Source: an uncultured bacterium (GTDB taxonomy: Bacteria > Verrucomicrobiota > Lentisphaeria > Victivallales > UBA1829). Taken from it: 55,785 nt of DNA. The notes beneath the pieces are model-generated. The model ran no database searches. It was given only the letters and a program-made list of their open reading frames with translations, and was not told the DNA's origin. Location of the stretch: the NCBI GenBank assembly GCA_902774245.1, contig CACYHQ010000018.1:1-55785 (forward strand). Reading direction: 5' to 3'. Below, in pieces: positions 8,697 to 15,823 of the stretch. Position 1 is the first letter of the stretch. The number at the start of each line of letters is the position of its first letter. The position numbers and the translations under genes were made by a program.

Positions 8697-8744
8697 AACC
8701 GGAACGCTTCTGCGTTCCTCCCGGCGGCTTCTGCCGCCCCGGTT
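8697..8744 (-). other. Structured leader: two tetraloop hairpins enclosed by a closing stem
   Basis: Read on the minus strand, hairpins GGCGGC-AGAA-GCCGCC (8738-8723) and GGAACGC-AGAA-GCGTTCC (8718-8701) are flanked by AACCGG (8744-8739) and CCGGTT (8702-8697). The flanks can pair to close a multibranch structure, though the closing pair competes for the last two bases of the second hairpin. No T-run follows, so it is not a simple terminator. It lies in the leader of the membrane-protein pair. Confidence 0.6.
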
Positions 8745-8761
8745 TATCTAAACATCACTAT

Positions 8762-8789
8762 ACTATATCACGGCTCGCGGAAAAATCAA
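8762..8789 (-). promoter_or_regulatory. Promoter of the membrane-protein pair
   Basis: TTGATT (8789-8784) overlaps the stop codon of the DUF3842 gene; a 16-bp spacer and TATAGT (8767-8762) follow. The pair can therefore be transcribed separately from DUF3842, with a leader of about 150 nt. Confidence 0.65.
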
Positions 8790-9193
8790 GCGATGATTTT
8801 CCGCAATTCGTCGATTGCCTGCTGGATCAGGTGTCCCAGCGTATAATCGGACACGCCGACGATCACATTGTCACAGTGTTTGAAAGGGATCAGGATCCGT
8901 TTCGCGTCCGACTGCGCCACGGCGTTCGCCATCGCGGGCGAGATCTCCCCTCCCAGGGAATCCGCCACCACGATCCCGAGCGGACCGACGATGACATCGG
9001 CTTTCCGCGCGGCCACGAGCACGGCGTTCTCTCCGGTCGCGGCGTTGTCCGCGCCGCCCTTCAGCATGGCAGCTGTGGCGATGGTGTTCGTGCCGACCGC
9101 CATGAGCTGGACGTCGGGGAACGTCTCTTTGATCTGGGCTGCGAGCTGACGGCCCACGCCGCCCCCCTGCCCGTCTACAATGAGTATTTTCAT
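8786..9193 (-). CDS. DUF3842 family protein
   Basis: A 135-residue cytosolic protein with a Rossmann-like start, MKILIVDGQGGGVGRQL, and the family motifs AVGTNTIATAAMLKGGAD and ATGENAVLV. The Gly-rich loop after the first strand suggests nucleotide or dinucleotide binding, but no reaction is known. The start at 9193 has AGGAG 6 nt upstream and a promoter at 9258-9286. An in-frame start at 9361 lies upstream of that promoter and is rejected. It heads a three-gene set with the two membrane proteins. Confidence 0.88.
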   Translation of the reverse strand: MKILIVDGQGGGVGRQLAAQIKETFPDVQLMAVGTNTIATAAMLKGGADNAATGENAVLVAARKADVIVGPLGIVVADSLGGEISPAMANAVAQSDAKRILIPFKHCDNVIVGVSDYTLGHLIQQAIDELRKIIA

Positions 9194-9257
9194 AGTTTCT
9201 CCTGATCTTGCCTGTCTTGAAAAACAGCGGAATCCCGCGTTTTCCGGAGTTCCTAAT

Positions 9258-9286
9258 AAAATAACGGCTGTCTGCACGTTTTTCAA
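9258..9286 (-). promoter_or_regulatory. Promoter of the DUF3842 gene
   Basis: TTGAAA (9286-9281), 17-bp spacer, TATTTT (9263-9258) on the minus strand. Confidence 0.7.
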
Positions 9287-9338
9287 GCGGCGTTTCAGGC
9301 GCTTCAAAACATTTTGCGGACTTTTTTCCGTTTTCGCG

Positions 9339-9371
9339 CTAAGAAAACGCCATCCTCGCACGTCAAATTAT
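9339..9371 (+). promoter_or_regulatory. Shared bipartite upstream motif, copy 1
   Basis: CTAAGAAA (9339-9346), 18 bp, AAATTAT (9365-9371), located 51 bp before the ATG at 9423. The same two boxes with identical spacing occur at 9675-9707 before the next gene. The right box can serve as a -10; the left box is not a sigma-70 -35. Confidence 0.5.
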
Positions 9372-9422
9372 CGAACAAAAAAAACAGAAACACTTTTCTT
9401 CCGCCTGAAAGGACCACGAACC

Positions 9423-9548
9423 ATGAGCAAAACATCTCTCTTCTCCGTCTTCTTCACCGCCGCCATGCTCTGCAGCATCCTCTCCATGCTCGCGAAACTC
9501 AGCGCCGCCGTCGAATCCGTCGCCGCGGCGTTCCCGGCCGTGCTGTAA
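9423..9548 (+). CDS. Putative 41-residue exported or membrane peptide
   Basis: A short ORF, MSKTSLFSVFFTAAMLCSIL and onwards, that is almost entirely hydrophobic and Ala-rich. AAAGGA lies 9 nt before the ATG, and the promoter motif is shared with the secreted protein gene downstream (9758). The composition resembles a signal peptide plus a short Ala/Val tail. It could be a small membrane peptide or the remnant of a secreted protein gene. I do not recognise a family. Confidence 0.45.
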   Translation: MSKTSLFSVFFTAAMLCSILSMLAKLSAAVESVAAAFPAVL

Positions 9549-9617
9549 AACGAAACCAGCACGGGACAGGACAGGCTGACGGTCTCCGATGTCTCAAAAA
9601 GAGGCGCGAATCCGGCG

Positions 9618-9671
9618 TTTTTTCCCATTTTTCGAAGTTTTTTTCGATTTTTTTCGTTTTTTTTCGAAAAA
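9618..9671. promoter_or_regulatory. Phased T-tracts (predicted bent DNA) upstream of the 9758 promoter
   Basis: T-tracts of 5-8 bases begin at 9618, 9628, 9638, 9648 and 9657, and an A-tract begins at 9667, a period of almost exactly 10 bp. Such helically phased tracts curve DNA and often act as UP-like or architectural elements. They end 4 bp before the CTAAGAAA box. Confidence 0.65.
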
Positions 9672-9674
9672 CCG

Positions 9675-9707
9675 CTAAGAAATCGCGTCATTCTGCGTCT
9701 AAATTAT
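9675..9707 (+). promoter_or_regulatory. Shared bipartite upstream motif, copy 2
   Basis: CTAAGAAA (9675-9682), 18 bp, AAATTAT (9701-9707), 50 bp before the ATG at 9758. See copy 1 at 9339-9371. Confidence 0.5.
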
Positions 9708-9757
9708 AAAGATGTTCCAGTTTTCAACCATATTTCATCCTTTGGAAGGACTCCGAA

Positions 9758-10975
9758 ATGAATAAGACCACGATCTTCGCAGCGGCCTCCGCGGCCGCAC
9801 TCCTCAGCACCATCCCCGCGTTCGCGCAGGGCAACGGTTTCGTTACACTCGATCTGAACTGGACCGAAACGGGCGCGCCCGCGGAATCCCAGATGGACGG
9901 CGATAGGATGCGCCAGATCCTCGAACGCGACCAGGCCCGCGTCAAGTGGATTCAAGAACGCGCCAAGGCGAAAGCCCCGGCCATCAAACCGGAACTCGTC
10001 AAGGACGATGCGCAGAAGTCGGATGAAGCCAATGCCGACGCTCCGAAGACCACCACGATCACCGTGCCCCTCACCAATTCCGGCAATTCGCTCTCCGGCG
10101 ATCAGATGCGCCGGATCGTCGAACGCGACCGTGCCCGTGCCAAGGCCATGGGCGAACGCATCCGCGCCGCCCAGGTCGAAGCCGAGGCCGAGAAGTATCT
10201 CAAGGAACACGACATTGAGTTCACCCCCGGCAAAACGCTTCCGGGCTGGACGGACAACTTCACCGCCGCCGTCGGAAAGGCAAAGGCGGAAAAGAAGCCG
10301 ATCCTCGCGCTCTTCACCGGTTCCGACTGGTGCCCCCCGTGCCAGAACCTCGAAAAGAAGATCCTGATCCAGCCCGCGTTCAAGGATTTCGCGAAACAGC
10401 ATCTCGTGACGCTCTTCCTGGATTTCCCGCAGGAGACGAAGCTTGACGACGGCGTGAAGAAGCAGAACGACGACCTCGCGAAGAAATTCTCCGTCGAGGC
10501 ATACCCGACCATCATCGTCCTCTCCTCCGACGGTGAAAAGGAACTCTGGAAACAGGTCGGCTACACGGCGCTCTTCCTCGAAAAGCTTCAGGAAGCGCTG
10601 ATGGGACTCGACAAGGATTTCCCCGAGATCGCCAAGGCGCTGAATGACGTGAAGGAAGCCGAAGCAAAGGCGAAAGAAGAGAAGGCGAAAGCCGAACTGG
10701 AAGAGTTCGAACGCCAGCAGAAAAAACAGAAGGAACATGATGATCCCTGGGAACAGTATTCCTCCCCCGATATCATCGACCCCGCCACGGCAAACCGGAA
10801 TCCGTGGGGAGCCGGACGCATCCGCCGCCAGGGCGACAACCCCCTCAACAACCTTTCCGACGAGGAACGCGAAGCTCTTTTCCGCGAGCTCGACAAGAAC
10901 GGCCCGATCCAGGGCCCGGACGTCCTCCCGAACGGCGGTCCCGCCCCGCTCCGCAATCACGTGAAGCGCGACTGA
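9758..10975 (+). CDS. Secreted thioredoxin-fold protein with CPPC motif
   Basis: A 405-residue protein with a Sec signal peptide (MNKTTIFAAASAAALLSTIP, cleavage after AFA near residue 23). The thioredoxin-like domain at about 160-285 carries SDWCPPCQNLEKK as redox motif and the cis-Pro motif YPTIIV. An Ala/Glu/Lys-rich helical region follows, then a Pro/Asn-rich tail. Two copies of the motif RMRQILERDQAR / QMRRIVERDRAR precede the thioredoxin domain. It probably acts as a thiol-disulfide oxidoreductase in the periplasm. GGAAGGA lies 7 nt before the ATG. Gene-end terminator at 11003-11036. Confidence 0.88.
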   Translation: MNKTTIFAAASAAALLSTIPAFAQGNGFVTLDLNWTETGAPAESQMDGDRMRQILERDQARVKWIQERAKAKAPAIKPELVKDDAQKSDEANADAPKTTTITVPLTNSGNSLSGDQMRRIVERDRARAKAMGERIRAAQVEAEAEKYLKEHDIEFTPGKTLPGWTDNFTAAVGKAKAEKKPILALFTGSDWCPPCQNLEKKILIQPAFKDFAKQHLVTLFLDFPQETKLDDGVKKQNDDLAKKFSVEAYPTIIVLSSDGEKELWKQVGYTALFLEKLQEALMGLDKDFPEIAKALNDVKEAEAKAKEEKAKAELEEFERQQKKQKEHDDPWEQYSSPDIIDPATANRNPWGAGRIRRQGDNPLNNLSDEEREALFRELDKNGPIQGPDVLPNGGPAPLRNHVKRD

Positions 10976-11002
10976 CGTTTCATCCGTCTGATACCCTCCA
11001 GC

Positions 11003-11036
11003 GAACCGGACAGCTCCCCTGCCCGGTTCTTTTTTT
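11003..11036 (+). terminator. Terminator of the thioredoxin-fold gene
   Basis: GAACCGG (11003-11009) pairs with CCGGTTC (11023-11029), followed by seven T. Confidence 0.85.
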
Positions 11037-11042
11037 GCAGAG

Positions 11043-11074
11043 AAAAGCCTCCGGCGCATTTTCGCGGCGGAGGC
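11043..11074 (-). terminator. Terminator of the Cys-rich protein gene
   Basis: Minus-strand stem GCCTCCG (11074-11068) with CGGAGGC (11053-11047) followed by TTTTC. It lies back to back with the plus-strand terminator at 11003-11036. Confidence 0.75.
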
Positions 11075-11110
11075 ATGTTTGTGGCGGCTGATCGCCTTTG
11101 TGTTCGGCGG

Positions 11111-11563
11111 TCAGTTGGACTCGATCTCGATCACGCTCATCGTTGCGGTGTCGGTCTGGGTCTGAGGCGCCGTCGCGGGGCGTCCCGCGGCATGCTTCAC
11201 GGCTTCGGCCTTGTTGGTCATGATGTGCTGCTGCGTCGCGCCGGACGCCTGACCGCCGGTCGACGCATTGTACGCCGGAGCCTTGTTCCCGAGGCAGCAT
11301 TTCAGCGCGTGCGCGGTGCCGCAGTTCGCCTGGCAGACCGGGCACGTGTGGCAGATGGGACACGGCATCAGCAGGATGTACCCCTCGCTGCATTCCACCG
11401 TCTCAAGCGCCGGAGTCTGCATGACTTTCTGGGCGTCCGTCATGGGCTTCTGCGTTCCCGTCGAGCCGGTCTGAGTCGTGTTCGTGCCGTCGGCCCCGAC
11501 CAGATACGCCGCGGCAAGTCCCGCCACGACGACCGCCGCGGCTGCAAACAATGTTCGTTTCAT
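11111..11563 (-). CDS. Exported Cys-rich hypothetical protein
   Basis: A 150-residue protein with an N-terminal hydrophobic segment (MKRTLFAAAAVVVAGLAAAY), a Thr/Gln-rich linker, and a cluster CPICHTCPVCQANC followed by KCC near residues 70-95. The rest is polar and low complexity. The clustered CxxC pairs suggest metal binding or disulfide chemistry at the envelope; no family is recognised. The start at 11563 is fixed by AAGGGGG about 6 nt upstream. It faces the secreted CPPC thioredoxin-fold gene, which may be functionally related (inference only). Confidence 0.7.
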   Translation of the reverse strand: MKRTLFAAAAVVVAGLAAAYLVGADGTNTTQTGSTGTQKPMTDAQKVMQTPALETVECSEGYILLMPCPICHTCPVCQANCGTAHALKCCLGNKAPAYNASTGGQASGATQQHIMTNKAEAVKHAAGRPATAPQTQTDTATMSVIEIESN

Positions 11564-11761
11564 ATTATCCCCCTTTGTTGATAGGCTCCGGCACGCCGCC
11601 TCCCCTCGTGGAACGCCCGCCGCCGGATACATACAATGTAGCACGGAAGCGGTAAAAATCAAGCTCGGAAACAGGTCCTTTTCACTTCGCGGCAGACAAT
11701 TCGGGCGTATTCACAGGAACAAGCTTCCGCATATAAAAGCGGAAAGAAAAAACCGGACGGT

Positions 11762-12808
11762 TCAGCCCTCGATGTCCGGGTACCGGTACGGCACGCCTCG
11801 GAAGTTCCGGAACGTGTACACGCGCCCGTCGACCTTTTCGAGATAGTCCGGGATCAGCGGGACTTTCCCGCCGCCGCATGGCAAGTCGATGGCGAAGTGC
11901 GGCACGGCCATGCCGGAGGTCCAGCCGCGCAGTCTCTTCATGATGTCCAGCCCGGTCGACAGCGGCGTGCGGAAATGCTCCGTACCGTAGATCAGGTCGG
12001 ACTGGAAGAGGTAATACGGCTTCACGCGCACGGCCAGCAGTTTCCGCATCAGGAGCCGGATCACCTCTGGATCGTCGTTCACGCCGCGCAGCAGCACGGT
12101 CTGACTGCCGAGCGGGATCCCGGCGTCGGCGAGCCTGTTCAGCGCGGCGGCGGACTGCGGCGTGATCTCGTCCGGGTGGTTGAAATGCACGTTGATGTAC
12201 AGAGGATGATATTGCCGGAGCATGGAGACGAGACGCCGGTTGATGCGATCGGGCAGGACGCACGGCGTGCGCGTGCCGATGCGGATGAAATCGACGTGTT
12301 CGATCGCGCGGAGTCGGCTCAGGATGGATTCCAGCCGGTCCGTATCAAGCAGGAACGGATCGCCGCCGGACACCAGCACGTCGTGAATCTCCGGATTCGA
12401 TGCGATGTATTCGATGCCTCGGCTCACATTGGCCTCGTCCACGCACATCGGCGTGCGGAATTTTCGTTTGCGCGTGCAGAACCGGCAGTAGCAGGCGCAG
12501 CAGTTCGACACCAGCAGCAGGCAGTGGTCGGGGTAACGGTGCACCACGCACGGCGCGGGGGTCAGGTCCTCTTCGCCGAGCGGATCGTCCATCAGGTCGC
12601 CGCTCTCCACGAGTTCCTGTTCGTCTGGGATGCACTGGCGGTAGATCGGGTCGCCCTTCGCCCGGATCAACGAAAGATAATACCGCGTGATGCGGAACGG
12701 GAACACGGCGGACACGCGGCGGACGGTCTCCTCGGAGAGGTCAAACCGTTTCGCCAGTTCGGACGCATCCGTCAGGGCGTTTTCCAGACTTTTCTGCCAT
12801 TGTTCCAT
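11762..12808 (-). CDS. KamA-family radical SAM aminomutase (lysine 2,3-aminomutase / EpmB-like)
   Basis: A 348-residue enzyme with the radical SAM triad CxxxCxxC at C104, C108 and C111 (CACYCRFCTRKRKF). It also has SGGDPFLLD (about 150-165), a substrate-site HFNHPDEIT, and a PLP lysine in CGGGK (K315). The family moves the lysine amino group from C2 to C3 using a 4Fe-4S cluster, SAM and PLP. The length matches EpmB (about 340) rather than clostridial KamA (about 415), which has an extra C-terminal region. No efp or epmA gene is in the window. The start at 12808 has AGGAT 7-8 nt upstream; the longer in-frame start at 12952 lies within the promoter. Confidence 0.88.
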   Translation of the reverse strand: MEQWQKSLENALTDASELAKRFDLSEETVRRVSAVFPFRITRYYLSLIRAKGDPIYRQCIPDEQELVESGDLMDDPLGEEDLTPAPCVVHRYPDHCLLLVSNCCACYCRFCTRKRKFRTPMCVDEANVSRGIEYIASNPEIHDVLVSGGDPFLLDTDRLESILSRLRAIEHVDFIRIGTRTPCVLPDRINRRLVSMLRQYHPLYINVHFNHPDEITPQSAAALNRLADAGIPLGSQTVLLRGVNDDPEVIRLLMRKLLAVRVKPYYLFQSDLIYGTEHFRTPLSTGLDIMKRLRGWTSGMAVPHFAIDLPCGGGKVPLIPDYLEKVDGRVYTFRNFRGVPYRYPDIEG

Positions 12809-12931
12809 ACGTTTATCCTGATCCCCGTTGATTCGTGCGGCGGGACGGACCGCATTAATGTATGTTCGAACAAATCGTCTCAATTGCATCCGAAGACGCA
12901 TTGAAAACGTTTTCTGCGTTTTTGACCTTAT

Positions 12932-12959
12932 AATGTAGCATTTATTGTTCAAAAATCAA
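12932..12959 (-). promoter_or_regulatory. Promoter of the KamA-like gene
   Basis: TTGATT (12959-12954), 16-bp spacer, TACATT (12937-12932) on the minus strand. The remaining spacer to 13055 shows no ORF or structure. Confidence 0.7.
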
Positions 12960-13055
12960 TCGTTCCGCGTGTTTTTCCCTATTTTCCTGCCGTGAACAGC
13001 CGTCGTGAATGCTCGTTTTTCCCTGAATATTTTGCCGTTTTTTTGTCACGCGGGG

Positions 13056-13084
13056 TTGAAAAAAAGCGGATATGATGCTAAAGT
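13056..13084 (+). promoter_or_regulatory. Promoter of the heptosyltransferase gene
   Basis: TTGAAA (13056-13061), 17-bp spacer, TAAAGT (13079-13084), about 100 bp before the ATG at 13185. Confidence 0.6.
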
Positions 13085-13184
13085 AGAGAAAACATCAATA
13101 ATAACAAACTGAAAAGCGGCTTTCGCGGGCCGCCGGAATGCTGCGGAATACACCTCTGTTTTCCGTCGCAGTGTGGATTTCTCT

Positions 13185-14648
13185 ATGAACGAAAAAACAT
13201 CTGCGGGGACCGCCCCGAAAAAGAATGTAACGTATACCATCAAGAACCCCGTTATTCCGATGGGGAATGTCCCTGCGAAACGGAGTGCCGCCCCGCCGCC
13301 GATCGGTCCGGAAATCGGACCCGACCCGCGCAGTTCCATCGGCGCACGCATCTCCATGGGCGATGTTCCCGGCATCAAAGATGAAAAATCCGGTATTCTG
13401 TTCGACTTCTGCTACGGCTACCGCATCAAATTCCCCGCCGGCAACAAACAGTACAGGCTCCGCGTGTACGATCTCGACAGCGGCATGCTGCTGGAGGATC
13501 ATACGCACAAAGGCGGGGAATTCATCACGGCCGTAAACAAGTTTTACGTGCGCTACCGCCTCGAAGTCTATCTGGACGACAAGCTCATTTTCGGGCATGA
13601 CTACGATTGCGAGGACAAGGAAGTCTGCATCATCATCCCGGACGGCGGACTCGGAGACAACCTCGCCTGGCTGCCTTATCTGGAGAAATTCCGTCTGCTC
13701 CGCAAGGCGAGAGTAACGGCGGTCATCGGCGAATGGATGATCCGTCTCGCCCAGCCGTTCTATCCCGGCCTCAAGTTCATCCCGCTCGCCACGAAACCCA
13801 ACCTCAACTTCGCTTACGCGATCTATTTCTGCGGCATTTTCGAGGCGGACCGCAAGCCGTGGCGTCCGGTCGAGCATCAGCATCTGGGCATGCAGAAGAC
13901 CGTGGCGAAGATCCTCGGTCTCCCGCTCGAAGACCTTCACTGCCGCCTTCCGCTCGGATCGCCGCGCCCCGTCAAGGAGCCGTATGTCTGCATCTCCACG
14001 ATGGCGACGAACCCGACGAAATACTGGAACTACCGTTCCGACCCCAAGCTGAAAGATCCCGACGGCTGGAACATCCTCATCCGCTGGCTCAAATCCTACG
14101 GCTACCGCGTCTTCGTGCTCGACCGCGACAAGGAGCTTTATTTCAACGACAAGCACGTCTACCATGTCCCGACCGAAGCGGAAGACCTCACCGGCCGGAT
14201 CCCGATCACGGAGCGCATCCATTACTTGGAACACGCAGATTTCTTCATCGGACTTCCCAGCGGACTCAGCTGGCTCGCATGGAACTGCAACATCCCGGTC
14301 GTCATGATCTCCGGCTTCACCATGCCGAACTGCGAATTCCCGACGCCATACCGCGTCACGAACTTCCTCTTCTGCCACGGTTGCTGGAACAACACGAATT
14401 TCTTCTTCGACTCCAAAGCGCCCGTCTGGTGTCCGCGTCACGTCGGCACCCCGCGCGAGATCGAATGCACCAAAACGATCACGCCGAAAATGGTGCAGGA
14501 GACCATCATGCGGATTCCGTCTTTCCAGAAACATATTGCCGAACAGAAGGAACAGGAATTGCTGGACGATCTCCGGTCAACCCCCAGCACCTTCGCCAGC
14601 ACGCTGAAAGAGCTTCCCCCGAAACAGAAAAAAAAAAAGCTCCGGTAA
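13185..14648 (+). CDS. Autotransporter strand-loop-strand O-heptosyltransferase (Aah/TibC family)
   Basis: A 487-residue cytosolic glycosyltransferase. After a Pro-rich leader (to about 65) comes a small beta domain (about 70-145: LFDFCYGYRIKFP, YDLDSGMLLED, HDYD). The GT fold follows with GGLGDNLAW (about 154-162), EAEDLTGRIP, FFIGLPSGLSWLAWN and VVMISGFT. The iron-binding cysteine set of TibC/Aah is present: C397 and C400 (CHGCW), C416 (WCPRH) and C428 (ECT). The family transfers ADP-heptose onto Ser/Thr of autotransporter passengers before export. ATG 13185 (MNEKTS) is chosen; a GTG at 13173 is in frame but neither start has a strong ribosome site. The C-terminus ends in an A11 tract and a stop that separates it from GT2-like sequence in the same frame. 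Confidence 0.88.
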   Translation: MNEKTSAGTAPKKNVTYTIKNPVIPMGNVPAKRSAAPPPIGPEIGPDPRSSIGARISMGDVPGIKDEKSGILFDFCYGYRIKFPAGNKQYRLRVYDLDSGMLLEDHTHKGGEFITAVNKFYVRYRLEVYLDDKLIFGHDYDCEDKEVCIIIPDGGLGDNLAWLPYLEKFRLLRKARVTAVIGEWMIRLAQPFYPGLKFIPLATKPNLNFAYAIYFCGIFEADRKPWRPVEHQHLGMQKTVAKILGLPLEDLHCRLPLGSPRPVKEPYVCISTMATNPTKYWNYRSDPKLKDPDGWNILIRWLKSYGYRVFVLDRDKELYFNDKHVYHVPTEAEDLTGRIPITERIHYLEHADFFIGLPSGLSWLAWNCNIPVVMISGFTMPNCEFPTPYRVTNFLFCHGCWNNTNFFFDSKAPVWCPRHVGTPREIECTKTITPKMVQETIMRIPSFQKHIAEQKEQELLDDLRSTPSTFASTLKELPPKQKKKKLR

Positions 14649-14654
14649 TTCCCC
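14628..14654 (+). other. Frame-disrupted junction: A11 tract and CCCC between two glycosyltransferases
   Basis: The heptosyltransferase frame ends at TAA 14646-14648 just after eleven A (14628-14638). The next-but-one frame across this point reads APVIP, and after CCCC (14651-14654) the original frame reads VYRANPDYL. Together they give the canonical GT2 opening APVIPVYRANPDYLRIT. One extra A and one fewer C would fuse the two proteins into a single ORF. Confidence 0.75.
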
Positions 14655-14699
14655 GTTTACCGGGCGAATCCGGATTATCTCCGGATCACGCTCGACTCC

Positions 14700-15758
14700 G
14701 TGATCCGTGTCGCGGAAACGCAGGGCAATACCGAAGTCATCCTGTTCAACGACTGCTCGCCGGACGATTCCCAGCGCATCATCGACGAGTACGCAGACCG
14801 GTATCCGTCCATCGTCCGCAAAATGCGTTCCGAACACAACCTCGGCGTTGGAAACGCCCGCACCGAAATGTGCAAAAACGCCCGCGGACGTTACATCCTT
14901 TCGTTCGACCAGGACGACATCATGCTCCCGTTCGACCTCGGCGGCGTAATCACCATGATGGACAGGAATCCGCAGTACAGCGCGAGTTACTCCAGGAAAT
15001 ATCTCTTCAATAACAAGGGGCTTACCGGCGAAGTCCACGGTGGCAATCTTTCCGAATTCAATGCCTTCTTCACGCCGAAGATCAACATCAACGCCATGGT
15101 CATCCGCGCCGACGTCCTCGCCGCGCACGATTACTTCAAACCCGTCCCGAACTGCGCCATCAACGACGATGTCTTCCTCATGATCCGCCTCGGCGCGGAT
15201 ACTGAATACCATTACGACGAGGAGAATCCCCGCGTGCTCTACCGGGTCCATGGCAAACAGAATTCGCTCCTCTTCCACCACGAGAACCAGAATCCGTTCC
15301 GCTGGATGACCACATATATGACCGAACAGCAGCCCGAGCTTTATAAGCGTATCCTCGCCAACGATCCGCCGAGACTTACGAAGAAAAACCGGCACTGGGT
15401 CCTCGGTCTGATGGGGGCCGCGGTCTTTCTCCGGCAAAAGGAAGTCGGACTTGTGCTGCCGATCGTCAATAAAGCCTGCGAGATCGCGTCGGACGACTTT
15501 GGCGCATGGGAACACAAGCTGCTTGTTCTCGCCATTGCAAATCGGTACGATGAATTCATGGAGACGTTCCAAACTGCCATCGAACGTTTCAACGGGCAGT
15601 CTCCGATGAAGCAGATCCAGTTCATCAGCGCGATGGGACTTTATTTCCAGTCCATCCGCAAACCGCTTCCGAAAGACATCATGAGCCGGTATAAAGAGCT
15701 TTTGAAACGGAACAGCGCCCCGCCGCGGATCGTACTGGACAACCTGCCGCAAAAATAA
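14700..15758 (+). CDS. GT2-family glycosyltransferase, 5' end disrupted
   Basis: A GT-A fold transferase. VILFNDCSPDDSQRIIDEYAD, the glycine-rich NLGVGNARTEMCKNARG, the DxD-type FDQDDIM, and NDDVFLMIRLG as the catalytic-base region are all visible. A C-terminal helical region of about 150 residues follows. The nearest start is GTG 14700 (352 codons), but homology begins earlier: the first beta strand lies at about 14640-14660 and needs the frame changes described for 14628-14654. Without it the nucleotide-binding strand is missing. The gene is either the second half of a TibC-GT2 fusion or a separate gene hit by indels. The partnership suggests extension of O-heptose on surface proteins (inference). 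Confidence 0.75.
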   Translation: MIRVAETQGNTEVILFNDCSPDDSQRIIDEYADRYPSIVRKMRSEHNLGVGNARTEMCKNARGRYILSFDQDDIMLPFDLGGVITMMDRNPQYSASYSRKYLFNNKGLTGEVHGGNLSEFNAFFTPKININAMVIRADVLAAHDYFKPVPNCAINDDVFLMIRLGADTEYHYDEENPRVLYRVHGKQNSLLFHHENQNPFRWMTTYMTEQQPELYKRILANDPPRLTKKNRHWVLGLMGAAVFLRQKEVGLVLPIVNKACEIASDDFGAWEHKLLVLAIANRYDEFMETFQTAIERFNGQSPMKQIQFISAMGLYFQSIRKPLPKDIMSRYKELLKRNSAPPRIVLDNLPQK

Positions 15759-15799
15759 TGCCGCAGACAAGCCGAAGCGGCCTCCGGCTTTGCTACGGC
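15751..15799 (-). terminator. Probable terminator of the nadC operon
   Basis: Minus-strand inner stem AAGCCG/CGGCTT (15790-15785 with 15774-15769), extended outward by GCCG/CGGC pairing, then ATTATTTTTG. The T-run falls in the end of the convergent GT2 gene. Confidence 0.5.
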
Positions 15800-15823
15800 A
15801 AAAAAGTCTATCTGAAGCGGAGC

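Noticed and set aside
14628..14638. Single-site poly-A phase switch fusing the two glycosyltransferases
   Set aside because: Adding or losing one A alone leads into frames that do not match the GT2; a second change at CCCC is required.
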